A DNA stretch of 64,000 nt from Nostoc sp. C052 (GCF_013393905.1 NZ_CP040272.1:6705501-6769500); one strand, 5' to 3'; positions 33,603-42,990 are shown, numbered from the stretch's first letter. The notes: generated by a model from the sequence alone, not told the origin. Translations and numbers: made by a program.

Positions 33603-35129
33603 TTAATTTCTCTGAGCCATTGGCATTAGTGCAGACTTAGCTTCCAGGCGATCGCCTGGATTTAAAGCTCTGGGAGATAATACTACTTCTTCTCCTGTCT
33701 TTAAGCCTGCCAGCACTTCACGCTGGTTATCAAATGTTCTTCCTAGCTTGACTTTTTTCACCACAGCTTTACCAGCTTCCGCAACCATCACCATACCTTC
33801 ACCAGCAGACAAATGAGTTACAGAACTTTCTGGAATCGCTAAAGCCGTTCTACTTTGATCGGTGAACTGAACATAACCCTGTAAACCTGGAGGCATTTGC
33901 AAATTATCAACAGCAACCCAAACAGAATAGGTAAATTGTCGGTCGATACCCACTTTACTGGGCTTAGTGGTATTAGTTTCCACGGTTGGATTAAGCTGGA
34001 TCACCCGTCCTTCAAAAGTACGTCCAGGATATGCTACCAACCGCACTATAGCTTCATTACCGACTTTGACTGCATTAAGCCTAGCTTGATCGATATAAGC
34101 CTTAAATACAACATTCTGAGTTAAAGTTACTAACGAGTCACGGCCTCGTGCATCAGCTATTTCACCAGCATTGATATTTACCGAACTCACTAAACCATCA
34201 GTGCTGGCATATAGAACTGTTCTACTTAAATTTCTCAGAGCATCTTGTAGTTCTATTCTCCTATTATCAACGGTGAAGCGAGCATTTTTTACATCTTTAT
34301 CTAGTGTCTGCTGAGCTAATGACAAAGCTTGCTGAGAAGAAATCAAATCGTTTTGGCGAGCAATATAAAAGTCTTGGTTGCTAAATTGCTGACTTTGGGT
34401 AGTAATAATCCCTTGTTGAGCAGCTATTAGTTCTTTTTTGCGAGTTGCATAGGTATCTTGCATATCATAGAGTTGAAACTTGGAAATTGCTCCCTGCTCT
34501 GCTAAGACTTTAATTTGTCTCAGTTTCTCTTCAGCAGTTTCTACCCTTACCTGAGCAGTCTGGACATTGTTGTTTAATTCTTGATCTGCGAGTTTGTCAA
34601 TTGTTCTCATTCTAGTTTTAGCTGCATAAAACCTATCTTGAGCAGACCTCACATCCCCTTTCAAGTCTAATAACCTTTCCGATACCGAGTTTTGCACAGT
34701 TTCAAGGTTCTTTTCCGCAATAGCAAGGTTATTCCGAGCCGTACTCACTTCATTTTCAAAGGGAGCCTTTTGTAACTGGAGCAGAGGTTGCCCTCGGCGC
34801 ACCCTTTGCCCTTCCTCAACGAAAAGTTTTTCTACAGTCCCCGATACCAAAGAACGAACACCCACCTCCTGCATACCAACAGATTCACCAGGAGCAGCTA
34901 GATTATCCTCTAAAGTTTTTGACGCTACTAACGCAGTTTCTACTTGAATAGGTTTGCCAGCCATACGTTGTAAAGATGGATAACCAAACCCTGAAGAGTA
35001 AAATCTTGATCCTGGGTCTTTGAGAGCAGGGAGAAGTACAGTAAAGCTTAAAATCCCCATTAGACCTAAAGGGGCTACTACGCAAGTAGTCAGAATCCCG
35101 CGAGTTAAAATTGGACGAATCTGTATCAT
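33603..35129 (-). CDS. HlyD-type membrane-fusion protein
   Basis: 508 residues. One N-terminal membrane helix (TTCVVAPLGLMGILSFTVLL), a biotinyl-lipoyl half (LVSGTVEKLFVEEGQRVRRG QP-type), a long coiled coil at about residues 135-300, the second lipoyl half (VLYASTDGLVSSVNINAGEI) and a beta-barrel (VVFKAYIDQARLNAVKVGNE). Family knowledge: adaptor of tripartite efflux or secretion pumps. No ABC or RND partner is coded nearby; cyanobacterial exopolysaccharide clusters often carry a lone HlyD. It ends 3 bases before the TPR gene start. Confidence 0.86.
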   Translation of the reverse strand: MIQIRPILTRGILTTCVVAPLGLMGILSFTVLLPALKDPGSRFYSSGFGYPSLQRMAGKPIQVETALVASKTLEDNLAAPGESVGMQEVGVRSLVSGTVEKLFVEEGQRVRRGQPLLQLQKAPFENEVSTARNNLAIAEKNLETVQNSVSERLLDLKGDVRSAQDRFYAAKTRMRTIDKLADQELNNNVQTAQVRVETAEEKLRQIKVLAEQGAISKFQLYDMQDTYATRKKELIAAQQGIITTQSQQFSNQDFYIARQNDLISSQQALSLAQQTLDKDVKNARFTVDNRRIELQDALRNLSRTVLYASTDGLVSSVNINAGEIADARGRDSLVTLTQNVVFKAYIDQARLNAVKVGNEAIVRLVAYPGRTFEGRVIQLNPTVETNTTKPSKVGIDRQFTYSVWVAVDNLQMPPGLQGYVQFTDQSRTALAIPESSVTHLSAGEGMVMVAEAGKAVVKKVKLGRTFDNQREVLAGLKTGEEVVLSPRALNPGDRLEAKSALMPMAQRN

Positions 35130-35277
35130 AATATACTAAATATTTAGAAGTAATTCAATAATTTCATTCAGAGATGGATGTATTTATGTATCTTTCATAT
35201 AAATTGAATAAATATTTATGTGGATACTGAACAAACTAACAATCTTAATCACAATCACAATTAAGCGGAAAATTTTA

Positions 35278-36504
35278 CTAGACAAGAGTTTCAACACTTT
35301 TTCCAGTTACAGCACTATCCAAAGCGTGTGCAAATACTTGCTGCCATTTAGGTGTTATATGACACCAGTGAAAGCGAACTTGTATATCTGCTAAACCTTC
35401 TTGACCCATTTTTTCGGTTTTGAGGGGATTAGATAATAAAGTCAAGATTGCTTGTGCTAAAGCTTCTGGATCTTTTTCTGGTACTAATAATCCAGTAATT
35501 CCAGAATGAATTATATCGAAAATTCCCCCTACAGCACTGGCAATTACAGGTTTTTGGTGAGCTAAAGCTTCTATAATCACAATTCCTAAGCCTTCAGTAT
35601 CACCCTTGCTATCTACAATCGCTGGTAATACAAATATGTCACATCCTGCATATTCATCAGCTAATTCTTCTTTACTGACAAAGCCAAGGAAATCTACTAC
35701 GTCATTTACACCCATTGTATGACACTGCATTTTAATCTCATCTTCGAGAATTCCTTTGCCTACAATGCGTAAACGTACAGGAGATTTAGCTAAGACTAAA
35801 GGTAAAGCTGCCAATAAATATCGCAAACCTTTACGTTCATCTAACCTACCAACAAACAAAAGCTTAGGCACTTCCCCTAGTAAACGTTTTTTAGGTGGCT
35901 TTGGCTTTAGAGTCATACCGTAAGGAATAATGGTAACAGGCCCATCATAAATTTTACGAATCAACCCACTAGTAAAAGAAGAATTGGCTGTCACACCTTT
36001 AGTTATAGGCAATAACCAACGGAGAATATGTGTCACAAAACCGAACTTATTTGCTAACATCAGTTCGGCTCCGTGGAAACTAAACACCATCGGAATACCC
36101 AATAAGAGACTAGCAGGTAAAGCAATCAATCCATGAGGAAAAGGCCAATGAATCTGGAGTAAATTTGGCTTTTCCTTGCAGCATACCGAAAACAATTGTA
36201 GTGTACCTAACAAGATATATAAAACAGCTGCTAAAAAATAGAGAGGTTGTCTCTGTAACTTAGTAGGAGCGCCATCCCGTGCCAAATTTTCATAACGTTT
36301 TGGGCAGTAACGAAAGCGATATATTTTTACTCCATCTAATACATCGCTTTTAGAACCTTCGTAGGCAGGAGCGAATACCGTAAACTTAGCCCCTGTTGCT
36401 TGCAAGTGTAAAATTGCCTCACGTATAAAAGTACCATGATTGTCGTCAGGAGTCATAGGATATACGGAAGTGACAACAAGAATGTGTTTACCTTCAATAC
36501 TCAT
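35278..36504 (-). CDS. Family 4 glycosyltransferase
   Basis: 408 residues, GT-B fold. N-terminal VVTSVYPMTPDDNHGTFIRE (nucleotide-sugar GT4 of the GtfA/PimB type), middle LLFVGRLDERKGLRYLLAAL and donor site DTEGLGIVIIEALAHQKPVI with E-x7-E. It lies upstream of the HlyD gene in the same direction, with 148 bases between, so a separate promoter is possible. Sugar specificity unknown. Confidence 0.87.
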   Translation of the reverse strand: MSIEGKHILVVTSVYPMTPDDNHGTFIREAILHLQATGAKFTVFAPAYEGSKSDVLDGVKIYRFRYCPKRYENLARDGAPTKLQRQPLYFLAAVLYILLGTLQLFSVCCKEKPNLLQIHWPFPHGLIALPASLLLGIPMVFSFHGAELMLANKFGFVTHILRWLLPITKGVTANSSFTSGLIRKIYDGPVTIIPYGMTLKPKPPKKRLLGEVPKLLFVGRLDERKGLRYLLAALPLVLAKSPVRLRIVGKGILEDEIKMQCHTMGVNDVVDFLGFVSKEELADEYAGCDIFVLPAIVDSKGDTEGLGIVIIEALAHQKPVIASAVGGIFDIIHSGITGLLVPEKDPEALAQAILTLLSNPLKTEKMGQEGLADIQVRFHWCHITPKWQQVFAHALDSAVTGKSVETLV

Positions 36505-36540
36505 AGATGTGCAAAGCTTACTAATTGTTGGGTAAGAATT

Positions 36541-36580
36541 AAACCCAGGAAAATATGATTAATTCTCTATCTCTGGGTTT
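36541..36580 (-). terminator. Weak hairpin between two glycosyltransferase genes
   Basis: AAACCCAG (36541) and CTGGGTTT (36573) form an 8-bp stem with a 24-base loop, followed leftward by AATTCTT. It may end the transcript of the GT2 gene at 36602 or be chance; it is not a classical terminator. Confidence 0.4.
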
Positions 36581-36601
36581 ATTTATGACTACTTGAATTG
36601 A

Positions 36602-37426
36602 CTAGAATATTTCCTGTTGAACAACAGCAGCATAATTTATCATTGAATCAATTCTTTTCTTTTGACCTCGATTAACTTGACTACCTTCGGTTTGAAACCA
36701 CCACCATAACTTGACAAAATCAATAGCTGAAGTCAGAAGACGCTTTTTGCCAAACTTGGTTGTTCCAGAGTATCGAGGATGCCAAGGTGTGGGAACTTCT
36801 GTAACGTTATATCCCTGTGCTGCTAATACCGCCAATAAGTAGCGATGGGTAATTGTTTCTACTGGCAAAGTCAATAATAAATCACGACGGACTAGTTTAA
36901 TCCAGTTCATATCGTGGATTTTTAAACCAAAGAGTAAATGACAAGTAGTATTGGCTAATTTAGAAGCAAGAAGCTTACCATCACCCCGTTTCTGCCGCCA
37001 ACCAGCTACTGCATCTACCCCTGGGACACAAGCTTCTAACAGCAATGGTAAGTCAGTTCGGGGATCTGACTCTAAGTCGGCTTGTCCCCAAAATATCCAA
37101 TCAGTTTGAACATTATCTAATGCTGTCTTCCATACTTCAGTTACACCACGCCTTTCGGGATGACGAATTATACTCAAATAATCGTATTTTTCACTCATTT
37201 GATTGAGGATTTTATAACTATTATCTGTGCTGCCATCATCAACTACTAAAACTGGTAAACTAAAACCAATCTTCTCAAATGTTTCTTCTATATTAAGCAG
37301 AAGCCGTTCCAGATTACCTTCTTCATTAAGACATGGAATAACGATAGTAACTGAATAATTATGAACTGGTGTATCTTGCTTTAAATATGAAGATAAAAAC
37401 AAGTTTTCAGATTGTTTGTTAAACAT
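36602..37426 (-). CDS. Family 2 glycosyltransferase (dolichol-phosphate mannosyltransferase-like)
   Basis: 274 residues. VTIVIPCLNEEGNLERLLLN, VLVVDDGSTDNSYKILNQMS and IFWGQADLESDPRTDLPLLL (where DPM1-like enzymes have the DxD) define the GT2 fold; the C-terminal VTEVPTPWHPRYSGTTKFGK resembles the DPM1/ArnC tail but there are no membrane helices after it. Such enzymes make polyprenyl-phosphate sugars, which is the donor type a GT39/GT-C enzyme needs. That fits the GT39-type gene further along the cluster (inference). Confidence 0.86.
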   Translation of the reverse strand: MFNKQSENLFLSSYLKQDTPVHNYSVTIVIPCLNEEGNLERLLLNIEETFEKIGFSLPVLVVDDGSTDNSYKILNQMSEKYDYLSIIRHPERRGVTEVWKTALDNVQTDWIFWGQADLESDPRTDLPLLLEACVPGVDAVAGWRQKRGDGKLLASKLANTTCHLLFGLKIHDMNWIKLVRRDLLLTLPVETITHRYLLAVLAAQGYNVTEVPTPWHPRYSGTTKFGKKRLLTSAIDFVKLWWWFQTEGSQVNRGQKKRIDSMINYAAVVQQEIF

Positions 37427-37528
37427 TTTTAGTACCTCAAAGACAAAACATTGGTGTAAGAATGCAATTATTGAGTAATGTTAAAACCTGAAAAAATTTA
37501 AAAATCTTTCATGCCTTGCTTTTAATTG

Positions 37529-37774
37529 CTAGGCTTCAAGCGGCCAGTAATCAGACAAGGAAGTAGCAAAGTTTGATGGCACTAACTCCCAACCTTGAGC
37601 TAAAAGGACTTGCATCGTGTGATACCCCTTTGAGCCACCTTTAATTTCATAATCTGGTAAGCAATATTGGGGAAAACTTGTATATGGTTGCCAAGGGTCT
37701 TGAGGAGACAAACGCAAGTGAAGAATTTTCTGGTTAAATGGATGTGGCAAATGCCAGCACATTTGACTTTTCAT
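37529..37774 (-). CDS. Small hypothetical protein
   Basis: 81 residues, rich in aromatic residues, His and Pro (MCWHLPHPFNQKILHLRLSP, GYHTMQVLLAQGWELVPSNF). No known domain is recognised. The composition reads like a real protein and the frame is free of repeats, but it has no clear Shine-Dalgarno. It sits between the second glycan cluster and the duplicated gvp unit. Confidence 0.45.
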   Translation of the reverse strand: MKSQMCWHLPHPFNQKILHLRLSPQDPWQPYTSFPQYCLPDYEIKGGSKGYHTMQVLLAQGWELVPSNFATSLSDYWPLEA

Positions 37775-37873
37775 TTTGACTTGTAACTAAATTTTCAGTA
37801 AATGGACAACCTTTGAGCTAACGAATGAGATTCACAACAAAAACAGAGAGCTACGAGGTTTGGCTAGAATTCA

Positions 37874-37933
37874 TTAGTTATTCGCAATTAAACAAGAAAT
37901 AGCTTGTTTGCTGTTATTTGTAGCGATCGTCAT
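37874..37933 (-). pseudogene. gvpN remnant (first codons only)
   Basis: Downstream of the second gvpC the leader of gvpN is conserved, and the ATG at 37933 is followed by MTIATNNSKQA, matching the gvpN start MTITANNNKRA. After about 11 codons homology ends and a stop comes at codon 20. The duplication therefore broke inside gvpN. It is unlikely to make a functional protein. Confidence 0.8.
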
Positions 37934-38158
37934 AGATTACAATAATGAAAAATAGCTTTTCGAGACAAAAAACTCAGAATGTTGCAATTTGTAACTTGAT
38001 ATGCTATTCTAGTTACATAGATTGGCAAGCCAAAAGTTAACGCTTGTTAATTCTAAAAATTAAGCTCAAGAAAAACTTTAAGGCTTGATAACTCAGTAAC
38101 ACTAAATTAATAGAATAGAATATCTAAACTTTTACACTAAAACTCATTGTTGAATTTG

Positions 38159-38208
38159 CCCCCTTTTCTGAACAGTTATGTAACTGCAAGATTAGGGGGT
38201 TTTACTAT
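38159..38208 (+). terminator. Conserved hairpin downstream of the second gvpC
   Basis: CCCCCT pairs with AGGGGG, with inner CAGTTA/TAACTG, and is followed rightward by TTTTACTATTT, as at 20502-20551. Loop bases differ between the copies (TG instead of TT between the inner arms) while the stems are kept. Confidence 0.6.
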
Positions 38209-38338
38209 TTAATCTACTTCGCCAACAGATTACCAATTCTCTAAAATAAATCTACAAATCTACAGTAAGGAGGAAAGGAGAATGAATGTAATTTAGAGAA
38301 AGGGTATTAACTCCCTCGATTAGAGCGTTGACTAACGA

Positions 38339-38731
38339 CTAAATATGCGTGCCAAATATGCTTGCAAACAAATCCTGACGAAATTGATGCAGATATAGCC
38401 TTTGTGCTTTGGCTTGCTCAGTTCTATTCTTTGCTGTTTCTGCTAGAAACTCGTGGGTTGTTTGCTCAAGTTCTTGGTAGAACTCGTGCAAAAACTTTGC
38501 TTGAGCTTGAGCTTGAGCAAACCTTTCTTTCTTCGTTTCGGTGAGAAACTCGTGGGTTGTTTGTTCCAGGTTTTGGTGGAACTGACGCAGATATTGGGCT
38601 TGCTTTTTGGCAAACTCTTCTCTGTTTGCTGTTGTAGCAGACAAGAATTCATGAGTCTCTCTAAATAGTTGAGATACTTCCTCAGCTATCGACTTATGCT
38701 CTTGCCGGATTTTTTCCATTAAAGCCGTCAT
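38339..38731 (-). CDS. gvpC: Second gas vesicle protein GvpC (three repeats)
   Basis: 130 residues: leader MTALMEKIRQEHKSIAEEVS, then three 33-residue repeats (THEFLSATTANREEFAKKQA, THEFLTETKKERFAQAQAQA, THEFLAETAKNRTEQAKAQR) and the tail SIFGTHI. Compared with the GvpC at 20691 one internal repeat is missing, consistent with recombination between repeats. It has a good GGAG site and intact reading frame, so it is probably functional. Shorter GvpC forms are known in gas vesicles of other widths in cyanobacteria; this copy could tune vesicle width or strength (inference). Confidence 0.9.
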   Translation of the reverse strand: MTALMEKIRQEHKSIAEEVSQLFRETHEFLSATTANREEFAKKQAQYLRQFHQNLEQTTHEFLTETKKERFAQAQAQAKFLHEFYQELEQTTHEFLAETAKNRTEQAKAQRLYLHQFRQDLFASIFGTHI

Positions 38732-38767
38732 GAGATTCTCCGCAATATTATGAAAATCGTGAGTAAA

Positions 38768-38804
38768 CTACATTAACTGGACAATTAATATCCAGATAAT
38801 GTAG
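38768..38804 (-). terminator. Conserved hairpin between gvpA and gvpC (copy 2)
   Basis: Base for base identical to 21222-21258: CTACATTA and CTGGA pair with TCCAG and TAATGTAG. Retention in both loci, while flanking bases changed, supports a function in RNA. Confidence 0.72.
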
Positions 38805-39065
38805 CTCAAACAATATCTGCTCTTGGCATTTTATCCTTTGATAAATCTTGATTGAGAAGTATCAAGATAATAGACGAAAAACAGAATACCAATCAGAATT
38901 ACTTCTACCAAGTCTCTATGAAGATATGCTGATGTGCAATTCCCTAAAAACGAACTGCAAAGAGCGCAAAGAACGACACAAGGAGAGAAATATCTTGGCG
39001 CAACTGACTTCACGAAAAAAATGGTATTAGGTTGTAATTCTAATTTGATTGCATCTACTTAATAA

Positions 39066-39281
39066 TTAAGCAGGTACAGCAGCAGACTGTGTTAAGCCTA
39101 CAGCTTCTGCATATTTCAAATAGGTTTCAACAGATGCAATAACGATCCGAGCTTCGATTGCAAGTAATTCAATACCAACTAGGGAAACACGTACCCAAGC
39201 ATCTACAACGATACCTTTATCCAAGATACGGTCAATAACTTCTGCCAAGCTTGAAGAAGAATTAGTTTTTTCGACTGCCAT
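39066..39281 (-). CDS. gvpA: Third gas vesicle structural protein GvpA
   Basis: 71 residues, identical in protein to the two GvpA genes of the main cluster, with a few silent DNA changes. An in-frame start at 39329 is rejected because the extra residues are not conserved. It is followed by the second gvpC; together they form a separate gvpA-gvpC unit about 17 kb from the main one. The upstream region shares blocks with the main gvpA promoter, so joint regulation is likely. Confidence 0.95.
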   Translation of the reverse strand: MAVEKTNSSSSLAEVIDRILDKGIVVDAWVRVSLVGIELLAIEARIVIASVETYLKYAEAVGLTQSAAVPA

Positions 39282-39729
39282 GATTTTAGACCTTAACTCA
39301 TTGTTGATTTTTAGTATTAGCGTAGGCATTTGCCTTTGCTCTCTACTGAATCAAATTAAACATACGTTTTCATGAATGTAAAGAGTTTACCTGTATAAAA
39401 AATGCATAAAAAACAACTGGCAAATAAAAAATGAGAGCTTTTCTGTTGAATTTATGTTGCTTTTATATAGGACTAAAAGTAGAATGTAAGCTTTAATATT
39501 AAGCTCTGTTTGTTTTGTAATATTTAATGTATACTTTTCTGATTTTTGTCAGAGTTAAAAATGTTTAAAAAATATATTTTTTTGATGTATGGCTATACTT
39601 TTAAATCCTATTTTAAGTAAATGTACCGCTATTTTTATCCATCTTTTTCAAATTACGTGAGATTACAGTTACTAAAACCTTGGGTAAATAATATAGGATA
39701 TTTTCAACAATTATCTTGGAACAAAAATC
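39282..39729. promoter_or_regulatory. Divergent region between the third gvpA and a small gene
   Basis: About 450 AT-rich bases shared by the leftward gvpA and the rightward 88-codon gene. Conserved blocks with the main gvpA upstream region include GCTCTCTACTGAATCAAAT near the gene and GATTACAGTTACT distally. No definite promoter boxes. Confidence 0.55.
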
Positions 39730-39996
39730 ATGTCTATAGAAGCTACTTATGATCCAATACGGCAGGAAGCATTAGCAGGGTTAACTGCTAGTTTAGTAAA
39801 TCAAGGTCATCCACTTCAATATGCTCAAGTAATGGCAACTTCAATTATTTTTCAGACAGACCTAGATTTAAGAAATGCTCAGATGGCTCGTCTTTTAAAC
39901 TGGTTGAAACAGGAACATGAAGATATCTATGCATCTTCTCTGGTTATAGTTGAAGGAACCCGTGAGGAGTTTGAACACCGAGTTCAAGAGGGTTGA
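39730..39996 (+). CDS. Small hypothetical protein divergent from gvpA
   Basis: 88 residues, predicted helical and acidic at the C-terminus (GLTASLVNQGHPLQYAQVMA, QMARLLNWLKQEHEDIYASS, TREEFEHRVQEG). No known domain recognised. The start codon ATG is at the edge of the segmental duplication, and the main gvp cluster has no counterpart. Its back-to-back placement with gvpA would suit a regulator or chaperone, but no DNA-binding motif is visible. Confidence 0.55.
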   Translation: MSIEATYDPIRQEALAGLTASLVNQGHPLQYAQVMATSIIFQTDLDLRNAQMARLLNWLKQEHEDIYASSLVIVEGTREEFEHRVQEG

Positions 39997-40319
39997 GTCG
40001 AATGGCACGCTTGTAAGGCTCTAAGCTATGCACAATAAGTACTAAGTCAAAGGCACGCTTGTAAAGCACTTACCAGTAATAAAATGCCCTCTACACCACC
40101 TCATTGATAAGGCAATACGCTTAGTGGTGCAGAAAACTTTCAGGACTCTCAAGTTGAGAATACAGTGACACGGGAGAACTCAATTTGTTGCTGTATCTGC
40201 GTTCGTTTTTTTAGTGAAGCAGTGGCAGCTAGGGGACTCTTTCGAGGTAAGGTAGCTAAGCGGGGGATTGGGAGACGTTGATAACACAAGCGTTCAATTT
40301 CCCCAATACCTCTGCCAAT

Positions 40320-40742
40320 TTACGAGGGTTCAACGCCGGTGGAAACGGGATGAATACGTCCTAAAGCAGTAAGCTTGGCAAAAATCTGGGTTAATAAAAT
40401 AGGCTCAGGGATTTCGGGAAGCATTTTTAACATTTCACGAACATATCGAAAACCACGGTAGTAAGCCTTAAGATCAATAATGCTGGAGTCGGGATTGTGT
40501 TGACGAAAATCTAAAAGTTGAAGATGGGACAAGTTGACCATAAAGAATACTAGATTAGCAGCATGAGTTACAGCAGTTTGACTTAAGTTCATGAAATCTT
40601 CTAATCCCCAAAACTGCTTGGCATCACGAAAGTTAAACTCAATTTGAAAACGAAGTTTGTAATAATCGATTATCTTTTCGTAGGACAAATATAGGTACTC
40701 TTCCACTACTGAAGATTTCTGACAATGCAATGCCTTATCCAA
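40320..40742 (-). pseudogene. Truncated IS4-type transposase
   Basis: The frame codes only the C-terminal ~140 residues of a DDE transposase. It has YYKLRFQIEFNFRDAKQF, the Y-x2-R-x3-E-x6-K signature of the IS4 group, carrying the last catalytic Glu. The N-terminal two thirds, including both Asp residues, is missing and no ATG is available (a TTG is read). It is a dead remnant next to the IS1634-type insertion. Confidence 0.82.
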
Positions 40743-40833
40743 GATTTAGAGCATAGCCTATCGACATCGCACGCTCATTCAATCGGCGATCGCCTAACTC
40801 ATATCCCTGGCTTTTTACCCTTTAACTTTTTAC

Positions 40834-42927
40834 CCCACATTCCGCACCTAAAACTGGCACACAGAGAAAGCAGTAAGTAAATTAAAACTACTGGTAGAAA
40901 TTGAGACAAGAAAAACCCAGAAGTAAAGTTAATAGCCAGAATCAGGGTAAAAGTCAAAAAATAAATAAAATTAGCACTCTATAAGCTTCCATCATGAAAA
41001 GCTAAAAATAGTTGATGGGATATAGTGTGAAAATGAATTCGCCTTTGAGCATTGAAGTAAAAAATTTAAATCACCTGGGGATAGTAGCAGGAATTATTGA
41101 TGAAATAGGGTTGGTAGACCAAATAAATAAAATACTTGGACAGCACCCGCAGTCTAAAGTGAGTGCGGGTCAGGCGGTCAAAGCAATGATACTAAACGGG
41201 TTAGGGTTTGTATCTGGAACATTATATATGTTTCCTAAATATATGGATAGCTATGCCTGTGAACACTTGATAGGAGAAGGAGTATTACCAGAACATTTAA
41301 ATGACGACAGACTAGGAAGAGTATTAGACCAATTATATTTAAAAGGATTAAGTGGAATCTTCACTTTAATAGCGTTAGCAGCAGTAAAAAAATATGGAGT
41401 AGATTTATCATCGCTACACTTAGATTCTTCTTCATTGCATCTGCACGGAGAATATAAAACTGGTTTACCCGAAGTAGCCTTTGAAAGAAATGCTCCCACA
41501 GAAAATGAAGATAAGCTCCTAGAGTTAGCACCACAACCAATAAATATAACTTATGGTTATTCAAGAGATCATAGACCAGACTTAAAACAATTTATTCTAG
41601 AGTTAATTTGTAGCAGTGATGGGGATATTCCCATCTTTTTAAAAGCAGCGTCAGGAAATCAATCAGATACGAAAACCTTTGCGAAAACTCTCGTGAATTT
41701 TCGAGAAAATATTGATATAGATGCGTTAATGGTAGCAGACAGCGCATTATATAGTGCCGAAAACCTGAATTTGATGAAAAGCCTCAAATGGTTATGCAGA
41801 GTTCCATTGACAGTGGGGTTAGCCAAGCAAATACTATTAGGAATAGACTCCAAAGATTTAATCCAAAGTGAAATAACAGGTTATTCATATATAGTCAAGT
41901 CTAGTAACTATGCCGGGATCGAGCAAAGATGGCTGATAGTTGAAAGCCAAGAACGGAAAAAAGCAGATTCTAAACAGCTGATGCGCCGTGTTCAGCAAGC
42001 CCAAATAAATGCTCATCAAAAGCTCACAAAATTATGTAATGAAGAATTTGCTTGTCATCGAGATGCCAAGAAAGCTGCATTACATCTATCAGAGCAATTA
42101 AAATATCATTGTTTGGCTGAAATTAAAATATCTAAGAAACAGTTAAAACCTCAAGGTAAAAACAAAAACAACAATCAGAATGACTGGAAATATTACTATC
42201 AGATATCCGCGCAATTAGAGCAAGATAAAGCAGCAATTGAACTTGAAAATCGCGCTTCGGGAAAATTTATTTTAGCAACTAATATTATTGATGAATCCCA
42301 ATTAAGCCACACTGACATGATTAAGGAATATAAAGCTCAACAATCATGTGAAAGAGGCTTTGCTTTCTTAAAAGACCCTTTATTCTTAACAGATAGCATA
42401 TTTATTAAGTCACCGGAGCGCATTGAAGCTTTATCAATGATTATGGGGTTATGTTTGTTGGTTTATACTTTAGGACAACGACAGTTACGTGGAATTTTAT
42501 TAGCTCAAAACCAGGAAATAAAAAATCAATTAGGTAAACCAACAGACCGCCCCACTCTCAGGTGGATATTTCAATGTTTCCAAGGTATTCATTTATTAAT
42601 TGTTAATAGTGTTTCACAAATATCAAACCTCTCTGATGAAAGATTATGGATATTACAATTTTTTCCTAGTACTTGTCGTCGCTACTATTTATTAGTTTGA
42701 TTATTATTTTAATTAAGCTTTACTTTTACTAATTTTTGCAAGAGTTACTCACTCTATGTTTAGTAACTCTACGTTTTAGTGCAGCATTTTTTATACCGAT
42801 TCTTTATTTTCGCAAACTCTGGTTTGATTTTTAAATTTCCATCTCTCCAATTTTGGTTTTAAATCAAAAACTAACCCCACAATTCTTTGCTATTTCTTTT
42901 GTGACAGTTCCGGGTGCGGAATGTGGG
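40834..42927 (+). mobile_element. Complete IS1634-family insertion sequence
   Basis: The ends CCCACATTCCGCACC (left) and GGTGCGGAATGTGGG (right) are perfect inverted repeats for 15 bases and imperfect for about 15 more (AACTG and CACA blocks). TTTTAC stands directly outside both ends (40828-40833 and 42928-42933), a 6-bp target duplication. The element is 2094 bases long and carries one full transposase. The perfect duplication suggests a recent insertion. Confidence 0.93.
41033..42700 (+). CDS. IS1634-family transposase
   Basis: About 555 residues. The start is taken at MNSPLSIEVKNLNHLGIVAG, the usual family N-terminus; an ATG at 41015 is also in frame. DDE residues: Asp in LHLDSSSLHLHGEY, Asp in ALMVADSALYSAENL and Glu in AQQSCERGFAFLKDPLFL. 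IEALSMIMGLCLLVYTLGQR is the family's C-terminal block. It looks intact and probably active. Confidence 0.93.
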   Translation: MNSPLSIEVKNLNHLGIVAGIIDEIGLVDQINKILGQHPQSKVSAGQAVKAMILNGLGFVSGTLYMFPKYMDSYACEHLIGEGVLPEHLNDDRLGRVLDQLYLKGLSGIFTLIALAAVKKYGVDLSSLHLDSSSLHLHGEYKTGLPEVAFERNAPTENEDKLLELAPQPINITYGYSRDHRPDLKQFILELICSSDGDIPIFLKAASGNQSDTKTFAKTLVNFRENIDIDALMVADSALYSAENLNLMKSLKWLCRVPLTVGLAKQILLGIDSKDLIQSEITGYSYIVKSSNYAGIEQRWLIVESQERKKADSKQLMRRVQQAQINAHQKLTKLCNEEFACHRDAKKAALHLSEQLKYHCLAEIKISKKQLKPQGKNKNNNQNDWKYYYQISAQLEQDKAAIELENRASGKFILATNIIDESQLSHTDMIKEYKAQQSCERGFAFLKDPLFLTDSIFIKSPERIEALSMIMGLCLLVYTLGQRQLRGILLAQNQEIKNQLGKPTDRPTLRWIFQCFQGIHLLIVNSVSQISNLSDERLWILQFFPSTCRRYYLLV

Positions 42928-42990
42928 TTTTACCAGACCCAAAAATAGGTTTTAAGTATGTATACAAGAAGTATTGCTACAGATTGCTTA

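Larger units (their letters stand above)
37900..39729. repeat. Segmental duplication of the gvpA-gvpC unit
   Basis: This block matches about 20240-22490 in the same orientation. It covers the first codons and leader of gvpN, the hairpin downstream of gvpC, gvpC, the hairpin between gvpA and gvpC, gvpA and the upstream region. Differences: only one gvpA (two in the main cluster), gvpC with one repeat fewer, and scattered substitutions, more in the distal upstream part. The DNA match ends just before the start codon of the small gene at 39730. Confidence 0.87.

Noticed and set aside
40003..40075. Direct repeat GGCACGCTTGTAA at two places about 55 bases apart
   Set aside because: Only two units without further pattern; probably a leftover of local duplication after the small gene.
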